A stretch of 64,000 nt of DNA, taken from NCBI GenBank assembly GCA_913775525.1, contig CAJYLH010000014.1:62001-126000 (forward strand). The letters are read 5' to 3'. Positions 7,830 through 15,523 of the stretch are shown here, in pieces. How positions within the stretch are numbered: the stretch's first letter is position 1; each line of letters starts with the position of its first letter. Below the pieces are notes generated by a model. That model saw only the letters and a list, made by a program, of their open reading frames with translations, was not told where the DNA came from and did not search any database. Source of the stretch: an uncultured Chryseobacterium sp. GTDB lineage: Bacteria; Bacteroidota; Bacteroidia; Flavobacteriales; Weeksellaceae. Made by a program: the position numbers and the translations under genes.

Positions 7830-8123
7830 TTATTCTTCGTCATCATCCTCATATTGTTCGAGATAATAGCTGAATGTAAATCCTTCCACTTCTTCCTCTG
7901 CTTCTTCCAGGGTTGCAAGGAGGTCTTCAAAGGTTTCCAGCTGATCTACCGTCATATTAACAAATTCAAGGTTTAGCGGCATTTCCAGTCCGCCCGTAAT
8001 GATATCGTACAATGCGTCCAGGTTATTCCCGAAATGGTCCGGAAGCGTGCATTTCTCTTTCAGTTGCGCATAGAAGTCTTCATCATCCCCTATATCGCTG
8101 AAATCAATATATATATTTTTCAT
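7830..8123 (-). CDS. Barstar family RNase inhibitor
   Basis: This 97-residue acidic protein has no signal, so it acts in the cytosol. It matches barstar in the segment FGNNLDALYDIITGGLEMP, which includes the residues that plug the RNase active site (the D36 and D40 equivalents of barstar D35/D39). The C-terminus is an unusual acidic tail (EQYEDDDEE). Barstar binds and neutralises barnase before export. It is the last gene of a tight minus-strand operon: its ATG lies one base after the TGA of the archaemetzincin gene, and that gene overlaps the stop of a barnase-like gene, so all three are probably translationally coupled. The physical partner is very likely the barnase-like protein two genes upstream. 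Confidence 0.9.
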   Translation of the reverse strand: MKNIYIDFSDIGDDEDFYAQLKEKCTLPDHFGNNLDALYDIITGGLEMPLNLEFVNMTVDQLETFEDLLATLEEAEEEVEGFTFSYYLEQYEDDDEE

Positions 8124-8124
8124 A

Positions 8125-8775
8125 TCAGATAATTTTCCAGTTTTTGTTCATTAAAAAATGTTGGCACTTCCGGCAGAAGCCCGTCTCTTCATCAGTCGGG
8201 TTCTTACCTTCGGCACTTCTCATGAAACACGTTTTTACAGGGCAATGCTTCAGTCCTTGGGTATGTCCGAGTTCATGAACGGCTATCTTAAAAAGCTGTT
8301 CATCGGTTTTATTTTTACTCAGCCGGAATGCAGAGGCTATGCACGCATTTCCGGGTCTGTAGCCCAGGCCCATAATGCCGAAATCCCTGATGTTCCCTTT
8401 GGAGGCATTGATGTCTTTAGACGTAAGGCCGATCACGACGGTCCTTTCAGCTGCCCTGCTTTGAAGGAAACGGATAAGGGAATCTGCACGGTAACGGTTC
8501 CTTTCGGGATAATAGCTGTTATTTGGCAAATCTATCGGCTGCATGACCACTACCTTCGGATATATTTTCTTAAGCTCTGAAGTTACAAAAGCAACCCTTG
8601 CAGGATGTATATCTTTAAATGGCTGAACCGCAATAATTAAAGGCTTTTCTTTACCGGCTTTTTCCTGTTCTCCCAAACACGATTGAAACAGAATCAAAAA
8701 CGAATATGCCCATAAATACGCTAAGCTGCGAATAACCACCTTTCCGAAAAACAGCCTGATGCCTGTAAGAGCCAT
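8125..8775 (-). CDS. Archaemetzincin-like zinc metalloprotease, putative lipoprotein
   Basis: This 216-residue protein shows the full archaemetzincin zinc signature. HELGHTQGLKHC gives H167, E168, H171 and H177; C178 and C183 follow, then the Met-turn M185, and a CRKC pair (C201, C204) for the second, structural zinc. Archaemetzincins cleave peptide bonds; the human forms are aminopeptidase-like. The N-terminus has a basic stretch and hydrophobic helix ending LILFQSC (Cys33), a lipobox, so it is likely a membrane-anchored lipoprotein facing the periplasm. It sits between a barnase-like and a barstar gene: ATG overlaps the upstream TAA (TAATG), and barstar starts one base after its TGA. A maturation or release protease for the RNase is an attractive but unproved role. 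Confidence 0.88.
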   Translation of the reverse strand: MALTGIRLFFGKVVIRSLAYLWAYSFLILFQSCLGEQEKAGKEKPLIIAVQPFKDIHPARVAFVTSELKKIYPKVVVMQPIDLPNNSYYPERNRYRADSLIRFLQSRAAERTVVIGLTSKDINASKGNIRDFGIMGLGYRPGNACIASAFRLSKNKTDEQLFKIAVHELGHTQGLKHCPVKTCFMRSAEGKNPTDEETGFCRKCQHFLMNKNWKII

Positions 8776-9275
8776 TATTGCTTTTTAAAGCTTCTGTAAT
8801 GGTCTTTGGTCAGATAAACGTCTCCGTCACGGGTAAAAACAATCCGGTCAGCATTTCTGCCGCCGCATCTGTAATTGACATCTGCTTCATAATAATCCGG
8901 TCCCTGCGGAAGGCTTCCTTCACGATTCCCGAAACGGTCGCCGCCAATGGCCTTTCCCGGTAACACCTCGCAGAGATTTCCCTGAGAAGGATTCCAGCCC
9001 TTTGCCCTGGCTTCTTTCTTGGTAATATAATAGTCCGGCAACCGGTGGTTTTGTTGTATATATTGGGTGACGGTCTGCTCCCGGGTAAGTTCCTCAATGG
9101 ATTGCTGAAAATTTCCATAGCTTTCGGAACTTCCGGACGCGCTTCCGTATTCAACCGAAGGCGTATGGGAATGGCGGAAGCCTTCGTTTTTAAAAAAAGT
9201 AATACTGTACATCAGCAGCATTCCTGCTGCGAAACCCGCCAGTACAAAGAAAAATGACCTTGTTTTACCGTTCAT
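8775..9275 (-). CDS. Exported barnase-like ribonuclease
   Basis: This 166-residue protein has an N-terminal hydrophobic helix (residues ~8-27) that acts as signal peptide or anchor, then a low-complexity linker (~40-65), and a C-terminal barnase domain (~70-166). The domain keeps all catalytic residues: E130 in YEADVNY (general base), R144 in ADRIVF, and H159 in KDHYRSF (general acid), matching barnase E73, R87 and H102. The fold motif KGWNPSQGNLCEVLPGKAIGGD is also present. Two cysteines (C102, C137), absent from barnase, could form a disulfide in the periplasm. It is the first gene of the operon, with a promoter-like sequence just upstream. It would cut RNA outside the producing cell or serve as a toxin, with barstar protecting the cytosol. 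Confidence 0.9.
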   Translation of the reverse strand: MNGKTRSFFFVLAGFAAGMLLMYSITFFKNEGFRHSHTPSVEYGSASGSSESYGNFQQSIEELTREQTVTQYIQQNHRLPDYYITKKEARAKGWNPSQGNLCEVLPGKAIGGDRFGNREGSLPQGPDYYEADVNYRCGGRNADRIVFTRDGDVYLTKDHYRSFKKQ

Positions 9276-9299
9276 GTGTTTTTAAATTAAAAGTAAGGC

Positions 9300-9328
9300 A
9301 ATATAGCAGTTTCCTATATTTTTGTCAA
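9300..9328 (-). promoter_or_regulatory. Promoter of barnase operon, sigma70-like
   Basis: Read on the minus strand: TTGACA, 17 bp, TATATT, then the barnase ATG 25 bp further. This is closer to a proteobacterial sigma70 promoter than to the TTG/TAnnTTTG pattern seen elsewhere in the window. Confidence 0.5.
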
Positions 9329-9337
9329 GCTTTTATA

Positions 9338-9354
9338 CAGATATCGGATATCTG
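9338..9354. other. Perfect palindrome after nadE
   Basis: CAGATATC-G-GATATCTG directly abuts the nadE stop codon and lies 10 bp upstream of the barnase promoter. It could be an operator for the barnase operon or a 3' hairpin of nadE; there is no T run after it. Confidence 0.5.
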
Positions 9355-10146
9355 TTATTCCCTCCATTCCTCCGGAATATCACAAACCGGGATAGGCACC
9401 ATTTTGTGGCGTGCCGCTTTGTGCATCCTGTCAAAGATCATAAATACCTCTTTGTCGCGCCCTTCATATTCTTCAATAGCTTTGGTACCGTATTCCTTCT
9501 GTATCTTTTCCAGTTCAGGATAGGTGGCTCCAATCTGGTCTTCATCCGTTCTTTCCGCATCCCATAATCCATCGGTCGGGATTGCATTCTTAATGCTTTC
9601 GATCAGGTCCAGGGCTCCGGCCAGTTTATACACTTCTGTTTTGTACAGGTCTGCGATAGGGGAGACATCTACACCGCCATCACCGTATTTGGTATAAAAT
9701 CCGATTCCGAAATCCTCCACCTTGTTTCCGGTACCGCATACCAGCAGCCCGTGCAGCTGGCCGAAATAATACAGCGTCAGCATCCTGAACCTGGACCTGG
9801 TGTTGGCGAGCGCTAAATTGTTGTTGGCATTTCCCTCTGCATGATCGCTGACAATTCCTTCAAAGCTTTCAAAAACAGGAGTCAGGTTTACCGTATGGCC
9901 TTTTACATTCGGAAACCTTCTTTTAAGATCCTCGATGTGTTCCTGGGCACGGTTTACCTGGTCCGCTTTCTGGCGGATGGGCATTTCAATAAGGAGGACA
10001 TCTAGTCCTGTCATGGCGCAGAGTGTGGAAACCACTCCGGAATCCACGCCTCCAGAAACGCCGATAACGTATCCTTTCACATTGGCCTTTACGGCATACT
10101 CCTTCAGCCAGTTGACAATATGGTCTATGATTTTCTGTGTCTGCAT
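9355..10146 (-). CDS. nadE: NH3-dependent NAD(+) synthetase
   Basis: This 263-residue cytosolic enzyme turns deamido-NAD plus ammonia into NAD with ATP, the last step of NAD biosynthesis. The ATP pyrophosphatase P-loop is seen as SGGVDS at residues 31-36, followed by VLLIEMPIRQK; the deamido-NAD site segments NTRSRFRMLTLYYFGQ and GTGNKVEDFGIGFYTKYGDGGVDVSPI are intact. There is no glutaminase domain, so free ammonia or a separate donor is needed, as usual for the short bacterial form. The gene is divergent from gldB across a 470-bp gap, and its 3' end directly borders the barnase operon on the same strand. Confidence 0.95.
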   Translation of the reverse strand: MQTQKIIDHIVNWLKEYAVKANVKGYVIGVSGGVDSGVVSTLCAMTGLDVLLIEMPIRQKADQVNRAQEHIEDLKRRFPNVKGHTVNLTPVFESFEGIVSDHAEGNANNNLALANTRSRFRMLTLYYFGQLHGLLVCGTGNKVEDFGIGFYTKYGDGGVDVSPIADLYKTEVYKLAGALDLIESIKNAIPTDGLWDAERTDEDQIGATYPELEKIQKEYGTKAIEEYEGRDKEVFMIFDRMHKAARHKMVPIPVCDIPEEWRE

Positions 10147-10599
10147 GATATGTATATTTTTATTATTTGAATTTTTTAGTTGTTTTCTTAAGGTAAGCTG
10201 ATATTCTCTTCCGGTCTATTACATGGAAAAGAAGTGCCAAAATTCCCATGGCATCGGATCTGAAGAATATAAAAAAAGACGACCGGAATCAGGTTTTTAA
10301 GATATTTACTAACAGTTGTTGTCCACATTGAGTTCCGGATTCTTCAAATTATTCATCTTATATTTTTCTATCCATGATCACAGGCTGCACGGCAGGTACG
10401 TTTAAGCCATTCAAATATACTGCTAAGTCTTCAATTATCCTTGTATCTAATAGCTAAATTTCTTACTGAAGAGCCATTGTAGTGGGGTAAAATAAGAAGA
10501 ATGAGATGAAAAGAATTTGTTGTATAGATACTTTTGCAACCGGCAGCATCATCCCGGTGAGAAATATTTATTTTTTAGCATTATATGATGCGTAATACG
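10147..10599. other. Divergent nadE/gldB intergenic region
   Basis: About 450 bp without a credible gene on either strand. It must hold the nadE promoter (minus strand). I see no repeats, riboswitch signature or strong hairpin. Confidence 0.4.
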
Positions 10600-10607
10600 T
10601 ATTTTTG
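10600..10607 (+). promoter_or_regulatory. Flavobacterial -7 element (TATTTTTG) for gldB
   Basis: TAnnTTTG match 24 bp before the chosen gldB start. The implied transcription start falls at about 10614, which argues against the in-frame ATG at 10616 and for the one at 10631. Confidence 0.55.
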
Positions 10608-10630
10608 CGCCTTAAATGCCTATCAGACTC

Positions 10631-11611
10631 ATGAAAATTTTAAGAATTGCCGCACTTGCATTGCTTATGGCTGCCGGATTGGTTTCCTGCAAAAAAGAAT
10701 CCGGTAACCAATGGGACGTAGAAATTAAGAATCCGGTTGAAAAAGTAGAAGTGACCGATATTTCAAAGGAATTTTATGATCCTAACGTCTCCCTGGAGAA
10801 GTTCAAAGCTGAATTTCCTTGGTTCCAGGGAACGGTCACTGATGAAGATTACGTTAAAAGAAGGTCGGATGCCAATGAAATTAAAATCTATAAGGAAGCG
10901 GCAGCTAAGATAGATATGCATAAGCTGGAAAAAGACCTGGGAGAAATGTTTTCTCATATCCGGTACTATTTCCCGAAATTCAAAGCTCCAAAAGTATATC
11001 TGTTTTCATCTGCGCTCCAGATGGTGCAGGACCCCATCATCTATGATGCACAGGGAAACCAGGTTTTCATTGATATCACAGGGTTTATGGGGGATGGTAA
11101 TGCCCATTACAAAGGACTTGAGCTGTACTTTCAGAAATCTATGAATCCGCAGAATATCGTTCCGAAAGTATCCCTGATTTTTGCGGAAAATACCGTTCCG
11201 CCGTCAGCGGACCACCAGAAATTTATCGATCAGCTTGTTTACAACGGGAAACTGATGGTCCTGCAGGATGCTTTCCTTCCCGGTTATCCGGATTACCTGA
11301 AAATAAACTACACCCAGAAACAGTATGAATGGGCAAAAAGCAACGAAGCCAACATCTGGAATTATTTCGTGGAAAGCAACCTGATTTTCAGTGAAGATCC
11401 CAGGCTGGCAGGACGTTTCATCTCGCCCGGACCTTTTTCAAAGTTTTATACAGAAATCGATAATGAATCTTCTCCCCAGATCGGAATTTTCACCGGATGG
11501 CAGATCTGTAAAGCCTATCTGAAACAAAAACCGGATACCCCTCTGACTGATTTCCTGAAGCTGGACGCTACTACGATATTTAATGCTTCCGGATACAAAC
11601 CTAAAAATTAA
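10631..11611 (+). CDS. gldB: Gliding motility lipoprotein GldB
   Basis: This is a 326-residue lipoprotein: signal peptide MKILRIAALALLMAAGLVSC with the lipid-bearing cysteine at position 20. The body shows GldB features: EVTDISKEFYDPNVSLEKFK near the start, and a central segment MFSHIRYYFPKFKAPKVYLF. GldB is required for gliding in Flavobacterium johnsoniae; in non-gliding Chryseobacterium-type species it is kept and probably serves the type IX secretion envelope machinery. The fold has a predicted zincin-like helical layout. An ATG at 10616 is in frame but would be nearly leaderless given the promoter, so the start at 10631 is preferred. gldC follows after a terminator with its own promoter. 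Confidence 0.88.
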   Translation: MKILRIAALALLMAAGLVSCKKESGNQWDVEIKNPVEKVEVTDISKEFYDPNVSLEKFKAEFPWFQGTVTDEDYVKRRSDANEIKIYKEAAAKIDMHKLEKDLGEMFSHIRYYFPKFKAPKVYLFSSALQMVQDPIIYDAQGNQVFIDITGFMGDGNAHYKGLELYFQKSMNPQNIVPKVSLIFAENTVPPSADHQKFIDQLVYNGKLMVLQDAFLPGYPDYLKINYTQKQYEWAKSNEANIWNYFVESNLIFSEDPRLAGRFISPGPFSKFYTEIDNESSPQIGIFTGWQICKAYLKQKPDTPLTDFLKLDATTIFNASGYKPKN

Positions 11612-11628
11612 AATCGATTACAATAATG

Positions 11629-11652
11629 ACCTCCTGTATGGAGGTTTTTTTA
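11629..11652 (+). terminator. Terminator of gldB
   Basis: ACCTCC-TGTAT-GGAGGT followed by a T run, 18 bp after the gldB stop. Confidence 0.75.
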
Positions 11653-11782
11653 TGCGGGATCCCTGTTGATTCCTTTCCGGGTATTCACTGCCAGATTTTC
11701 ACAGGGGGATAAATTGCAGTCTGAACAGGTTTTCGTAGTAAAGATAATCGCATGGAAATTTTGGATAAGCTCAAGAAGTATT

Positions 11783-11790
11783 TAACTTTG
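11783..11790 (+). promoter_or_regulatory. Flavobacterial -7 element (TAACTTTG) for gldC
   Basis: TAnnTTTG match 20 bp before the gldC ATG. With the upstream terminator it implies that gldC can be transcribed independently of gldB. Confidence 0.55.
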
Positions 11791-11809
11791 CTTAAATTTA
11801 AAATTGGAT

Positions 11810-12136
11810 ATGAGAAAAACTCAGATAACGATAGATGTTGAGCTGGATGAAAACCACATCCCGGAAAACATCACCTGGAATGCGCAGGATGGCGGAATAG
11901 AGAAAGAAGAGACCAAAGCGACCATGATCTCAGTATGGGATGACAAAACCATGGAAGCACTGAGGATCGACTTATGGACCAAGGAAATGCCTGTAGACCA
12001 GATGAAGATGTTCATCCATCAGATCCTGGTTTCTCTGGGGAACACGTACCAGCGTGCTACCGGAGAAGAGGATGTAGCCCAGTGGATGGAAGAGATCGCA
12101 GAGGAATTTGCGGTAAAATCGGCAATAAAAATGTAA
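11810..12136 (+). CDS. gldC: Gliding motility protein GldC
   Basis: This 108-residue acidic cytosolic protein is full length for GldC. It starts MRKTQITIDVELDENHIPEN and contains WNAQDGG, the TKATMISVWD strand, and an amphipathic C-terminal helix. In F. johnsoniae GldC is encoded next to GldB and its loss weakens, but does not abolish, gliding; its molecular role is unknown. A TTG six bases upstream is also in frame, but the ATG at 11810 lies at a sensible distance from the TAACTTTG promoter and gives the family's usual N-terminus. The order gldB-gldC matches the conserved flavobacterial pair. Confidence 0.9.
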   Translation: MRKTQITIDVELDENHIPENITWNAQDGGIEKEETKATMISVWDDKTMEALRIDLWTKEMPVDQMKMFIHQILVSLGNTYQRATGEEDVAQWMEEIAEEFAVKSAIKM

Positions 12137-12220
12137 ATAGTAATATAACAATCTGAAAATGTAATAATGTAACGATGATTGCCCGACTGTTACATGGATA
12201 CATTGGTAAATTATAACGTT

Positions 12221-13360
12221 ATGAATTTCAACACCAAAGTAATACATGGGGGACAGCACCACGAATCGGCTACCGGTTCCGTGAATGTTCCCGTCTTCCT
12301 GACTTCAACATTTGCTCAGAAAAGCCCCGGAGTACATTCCGGGTATGAATATTCACGAGCGGCCAATCCTACCAGACAGGCTCTGGAAGATTCCCTGGCC
12401 AGTATTGAAAACGGCGCCAGAGGACTTGCCTTCGGTTCCGGACTTGCCGCAATCGACTGTGTGCTTAAACTGCTTAATCCCGGCGATGAGGTGATTGCTG
12501 TAGATGACCTTTACGGCGGTACGTACAGGATGTTTACCCGCCTTTTTGAAAAGTATCAACTAAAGTTCACCTTCGTGAATTTCGATGATGTTTCAAAAAT
12601 TGCAGATAAGATTACCGGAAATACGCGTCTGATCTGGGTAGAAACCCCTACCAATCCGCTGATGAAATTAGTGGATATTAGAGCAGTAGTGGACATGGCG
12701 AAAGGAAAAGACATCCTGGTTGCTGTCGACAATACGTTTGCCACGCCTTACCTTCAGAGGCCTATCGATATGGGAGCGGATATTGTGATGCACTCTGCCA
12801 CCAAATACCTGGGAGGGCATTCCGATGTCATTGCCGGAGCGCTGATCGCGAAAGATGCCGAACTGGGAGAAAAATTACACTTCATCCAGTTTGCCAGCGG
12901 CGGAATTCTCGGACCGCATGATTCGTACCTGGTACTGAGAGGGATTAAAACCCTTGCGTTAAGGGTTCAGAGGCATTCTGAAAACGGAATGGCGGTAGCA
13001 GAATACCTGGAATCCCATCCTGCTGTGGATAAAGTGATTTATCCGGGACTGAAATCCCATCCGCAATATGAACTGGCAAAATCCCAGATGAAGGATTTCG
13101 GAGGAATGGTTTCCTTTACCTTTAAATCCGGTAAAAAAGAGGATGCTATTAACTTCCTTGAGAAGCTGAAGGTATTTACCCTTGCAGAATCATTGGGCGG
13201 AGTAGAATCTCTGGCCAATCACCCGGCATTGATGACACACGCTTCCATTCCGGCTGAAAAACGTGCGGAGCTGGGCATTACAGATGACCTGGTGCGCCTG
13301 AGCGTAGGAATTGAAGATGCCGAAGACCTAATTGCCGACCTTGAAAGAGCTTTCGCTTAA
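12221..13360 (+). CDS. Cystathionine gamma-synthase/lyase family PLP enzyme
   Basis: This 379-residue cytosolic PLP enzyme belongs to the Cys/Met metabolism family. The cofactor lysine is K195 in MHSATKYLGGHSDV; substrate/phosphate loops are YEYSRAANPTR and FGSGLAAID, and the aromatic-ring partner Y in DDLYGGTYRMF is present. The family includes cystathionine gamma-synthase, gamma-lyase and O-acylhomoserine sulfhydrylase, which move sulfur between cysteine and homocysteine; the sequence alone does not separate them with certainty. The ATG at 12221 starts MNFNTKVIHGGQ, the standard family N-terminus, so the longer frame from 12179 is rejected. It lies alone after gldC. Confidence 0.9.
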   Translation: MNFNTKVIHGGQHHESATGSVNVPVFLTSTFAQKSPGVHSGYEYSRAANPTRQALEDSLASIENGARGLAFGSGLAAIDCVLKLLNPGDEVIAVDDLYGGTYRMFTRLFEKYQLKFTFVNFDDVSKIADKITGNTRLIWVETPTNPLMKLVDIRAVVDMAKGKDILVAVDNTFATPYLQRPIDMGADIVMHSATKYLGGHSDVIAGALIAKDAELGEKLHFIQFASGGILGPHDSYLVLRGIKTLALRVQRHSENGMAVAEYLESHPAVDKVIYPGLKSHPQYELAKSQMKDFGGMVSFTFKSGKKEDAINFLEKLKVFTLAESLGGVESLANHPALMTHASIPAEKRAELGITDDLVRLSVGIEDAEDLIADLERAFA

Positions 13361-13390
13361 TTTACAATACTAATAAACACCGGAATCTTT

Positions 13391-13867
13391 ATGGGCAGAA
13401 ATACCAGGAAAGCAATTCATGATGACCTCGCGCAGCTTTCAGAGTTGTTTGACCAATACAGGCTGTTTTACCATAAAGATTCTGATGTTCCTGCTGCAGA
13501 GCAGTTTCTGAAAGAAAGAATCACGAACAAGGACTCTGAGATTTTCGTGGCTGAATATGAAGGCAGGTTAACAGGCTTTGTTCAGCTGTACCCGTTGTTT
13601 TCTTCCACAAGGATGCAACGCTACTGGCTGCTGAATGACCTGTACGTCAACGAAAACTACCGTGGAAAAGGGTTTTCTAAAGAACTGATTGAACAGGCAA
13701 AAGAAATGGCACAATCAACGGATGCCTGTGGAATTCTTCTGGAAACCGGAAAATCCAACGACATCGGAAACAAACTATACCTTAGCTGCGGTTTTGAAAT
13801 TTATGATGAAGTCAATTTTTACGAATGGATAAATTATAAAGATGAAATGATCAATTCTGAATTTTAA
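13391..13867 (+). CDS. GNAT family N-acetyltransferase
   Basis: This 158-residue single-domain GNAT protein shows the strand-helix core FVAEYEGRLTGFVQLYPLFS, the catalytic/dimer strand YWLLNDLYVNENYRGKGFS (acetyl-CoA loop RGKGFS), and the final motif LLETGKSNDIGNKLYLSCGF. Acetyl transfer to a small amine is the likely reaction; the substrate is unknown. It begins 30 bp after the trans-sulfuration enzyme on the same strand and may be co-transcribed with it and with the DinB gene. Confidence 0.88.
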   Translation: MGRNTRKAIHDDLAQLSELFDQYRLFYHKDSDVPAAEQFLKERITNKDSEIFVAEYEGRLTGFVQLYPLFSSTRMQRYWLLNDLYVNENYRGKGFSKELIEQAKEMAQSTDACGILLETGKSNDIGNKLYLSCGFEIYDEVNFYEWINYKDEMINSEF

Positions 13868-13906
13868 AATTGCTCATGCTCATTACTCATTACCTATTAT
13901 ATCAAC

Positions 13907-14410
13907 ATGACAGAGTTTCAAAAATATATCCAACGCTATTTAGACTTGGTTCCATCTGATGACTGGGTGAAAGAATTACAAACATCCGGCGAAAAAACTG
14001 TTGCCTTCTACTCAAAACTTTCGGAAGAGCAATCCCATTTTGCCTATGCCGAAGGAAAATGGACGTTGAAAGAACTGCTTTTACATCTTTCCGACACCGA
14101 AAGAATTTTCCAGTACCGCATTTTGGCCATTGGTAGAGGTGACAAAAATGAATTGCCGGGCTTTGATGAAGAGCTTTACGCCAGTCAGTCATTCGCTAAT
14201 GAAAGGCATTTGGATTCCCTGCTTGAAGAATATCAGTTAATCAGGAAGTCCTCACAAATTTTACTGGAAACCATGAATCCTTCCGCTTTAGGTAACATTG
14301 GAACCGCCAATGGAAACCAGATTTCTGCTGAAACCACCGGCAGACTGATCATCGGTCACAACCTGCATCATTTGAATATTATTGAGGAAAGGTATTTGCC
14401 GAATCTGTGA
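13907..14410 (+). CDS. DinB family protein
   Basis: This 167-residue helical-bundle protein has the DinB/YfiT metal-binding pattern. Helix one has YIQRYLDLVPSDDW, then KWTLKELLLHLSDTERIF (first histidine, His 63 region) and the late LIIGHNLHHLNIIEERYL (two histidines). DinB-fold enzymes act as thiol-dependent S-transferases or are of unknown function; they often bind zinc or nickel through these three histidines. The next gene starts with a GTG that overlaps this stop (GTGA), which suggests coupling. The codon choice looks more AT-rich than in the flanking genes. Confidence 0.88.
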   Translation: MTEFQKYIQRYLDLVPSDDWVKELQTSGEKTVAFYSKLSEEQSHFAYAEGKWTLKELLLHLSDTERIFQYRILAIGRGDKNELPGFDEELYASQSFANERHLDSLLEEYQLIRKSSQILLETMNPSALGNIGTANGNQISAETTGRLIIGHNLHHLNIIEERYLPNL

Positions 14411-14862
14411 AATTCTGTACAATTCATATTGCAATCCTAATCAGTTTAGCCATATTTCTACTATCACTGACACAAGATTGTATGACATATCAATATTTCA
14501 GAACGGTTGACTATCCGTCATTTTATGCCTTAGTATTCGGCTGGATGCATTTTGGAGGCGGAGGACTTTCAGAAGGTTGTATTTGGCTGGCTACTCCTTT
14601 TTATTTTACAGGTTTGTTTTTATTGCACAAGAAAAAAGTTAATACTGCTGTTCTGTCACTTATTGTTTCTTCTGTTTTGGCTTTGTTGTTTCTTACTTTT
14701 GAAAATTTGACTATGACCAAAAGCGGAAGAATCGCTCCGATTATTGAGTTAAGTTCAGGGTATTTTCTTTGGCTGGCAGCAATTTTATTGGCTGCATTTT
14801 CTTCAGTTTATTTGAAATTAAAAAATTGGACTTCAAAAAATATCAATAGGAACGGGCTTTAG
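14407..14862 (+). CDS. Small four-helix membrane protein; C-terminus replaced by RAYT element
   Basis: This 151-residue integral membrane protein of unknown function has hydrophobic helices at about residues 6-22, 35-70 (one or two), 80-98 and 118-136. Its GTG start overlaps the stop of the DinB gene. No ATG is available upstream, so GTG is the only reasonable start. The last codons (…NRNGL and TAG) fall inside the left terminal repeat of the RAYT element that starts at about 14841. The native tail was therefore probably different before the insertion, and the gene may be slightly truncated or functionally altered. Confidence 0.6.
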   Translation: MKFCTIHIAILISLAIFLLSLTQDCMTYQYFRTVDYPSFYALVFGWMHFGGGGLSEGCIWLATPFYFTGLFLLHKKKVNTAVLSLIVSSVLALLFLTFENLTMTKSGRIAPIIELSSGYFLWLAAILLAAFSSVYLKLKNWTSKNINRNGL

Positions 14863-14900
14863 CCCTTTTTCCCAGTAAAGCCATTCATCAGGCTTTAGCC
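14853..14900. repeat. Left REP pair of the RAYT element
   Basis: Palindrome CGGGCTTTAGCCC at 14853-14865, then TAAAGCC-attcatca-GGCTTTA (14876-14897) ending GGCTTTAGCC at 14891-14900. It is the mirror of the block on the right side. Confidence 0.8.
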
Positions 14901-14941
14901 AAAATTTAAAAAGAATTTATATTTTTGGCAAAATAACACAA

Positions 14942-15367
14942 ATGCCTTTTATTAAAATTTACATCCATCTTGTTTTTTCAACGAAAAACAGAGTTCCGTT
15001 TTTCAATACTTCAGCAGTAAGGGTCAAAGTCTGGAACCACATTAAACAAAATGCTTCGGAAAAAGGAATTTATGTGGATATGGTTAATGGATTTTCTGAT
15101 CATTGCCATTGCTTAATTTCATTGGGCTCAAATCAGAATATAGAAAAAGTTGTTCAGTTGATCAAAGGAGAGTCTTCTTTCTGGATCAATAAAAATGAAC
15201 TGACCCGGGAGAAATTTGCCTGGCAGGATGAATATTTTGCCGTTTCCGTTTCCGAATCTATGGTTGAGCTGGTACGGAATTACATCAGAAATCAGGAAGT
15301 CCATCATACAAAACATACTTTTGCGCAAGAATATCTGATGTTTAAAGAGAAATACGGTTTTGAATAA
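14942..15367 (+). CDS. REP-associated tyrosine transposase (Y1, IS200-like)
   Basis: This 141-residue Y1 HUH transposase has the metal-binding HUH motif as DHCHCLISLG (HCH) and the catalytic tyrosine in RNYIRNQEVHH (YxxxQ context). The N-terminus IKIYIHLVFSTKNR is typical of the IS200/RAYT group. The enzyme nicks single-stranded DNA at palindromic REP ends and forms a 5'-phosphotyrosine link. It is framed by matched REP palindromes on both sides. No TnpB/IscB guide-RNA nuclease partner is present. Promoter features are not obvious. The gene is intact, so the element may still be active. Confidence 0.92.
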   Translation: MPFIKIYIHLVFSTKNRVPFFNTSAVRVKVWNHIKQNASEKGIYVDMVNGFSDHCHCLISLGSNQNIEKVVQLIKGESSFWINKNELTREKFAWQDEYFAVSVSESMVELVRNYIRNQEVHHTKHTFAQEYLMFKEKYGFE

Positions 15368-15370
15368 GTT

Positions 15371-15420
15371 TTGGCTAAAGCCGGTGGAATAATCTTTTTG
15401 TTAAAACGGGCTAAAGCCCG
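15371..15420. repeat. Right REP pair of the RAYT element
   Basis: TTGGCTAAAGCC at 15371-15382 and CGGGCTAAAGCCCG at 15407-15420 mirror the left pair. A weaker sequence of the same type, ACCGG-ctgaagt-CCGGT, lies near 15527-15543 just before tsaC. Confidence 0.8.
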
Positions 15421-15515
15421 CTCCTATTGATAATAAAAACAATGGCAGCTGAAGAAGCCTTCTCCTCTTTGCCTGTTTTTAAAATAATTCATTTGGCGTA
15501 AATCCATAGATTTTT

Positions 15516-15523
15516 TATCTTTG
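15516..15523 (+). promoter_or_regulatory. Flavobacterial -7 element (TATCTTTG) for tsaC
   Basis: TAnnTTTG match 32 bp before the start codon, with a TTG at 15493-15495 about 20 bp upstream as possible -33. Confidence 0.5.

Larger units (their letters stand above)
14841..15432 (+). mobile_element. RAYT/REP element (REPtron)
   Basis: This is a 592-bp unit bounded by inverted ends: TATCAATAGG at 14841-14850 and CCTATTGATA at 15423-15432. Each end is followed inward by a CGGGCTTTAGCCC-type palindrome and then by a GGCTTTAGCC palindrome (14891) or its mirror (15373). A single HUH transposase gene (14942-15367) lies between them. The architecture fits a REP-associated tyrosine transposase with its own REP pairs. 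No target duplication is expected for this family. Confidence 0.85.

Noticed and set aside
8158..8580. 140-codon plus-strand frame
   Set aside because: Exactly antisense to the archaemetzincin gene, whose zinc motif is complete.
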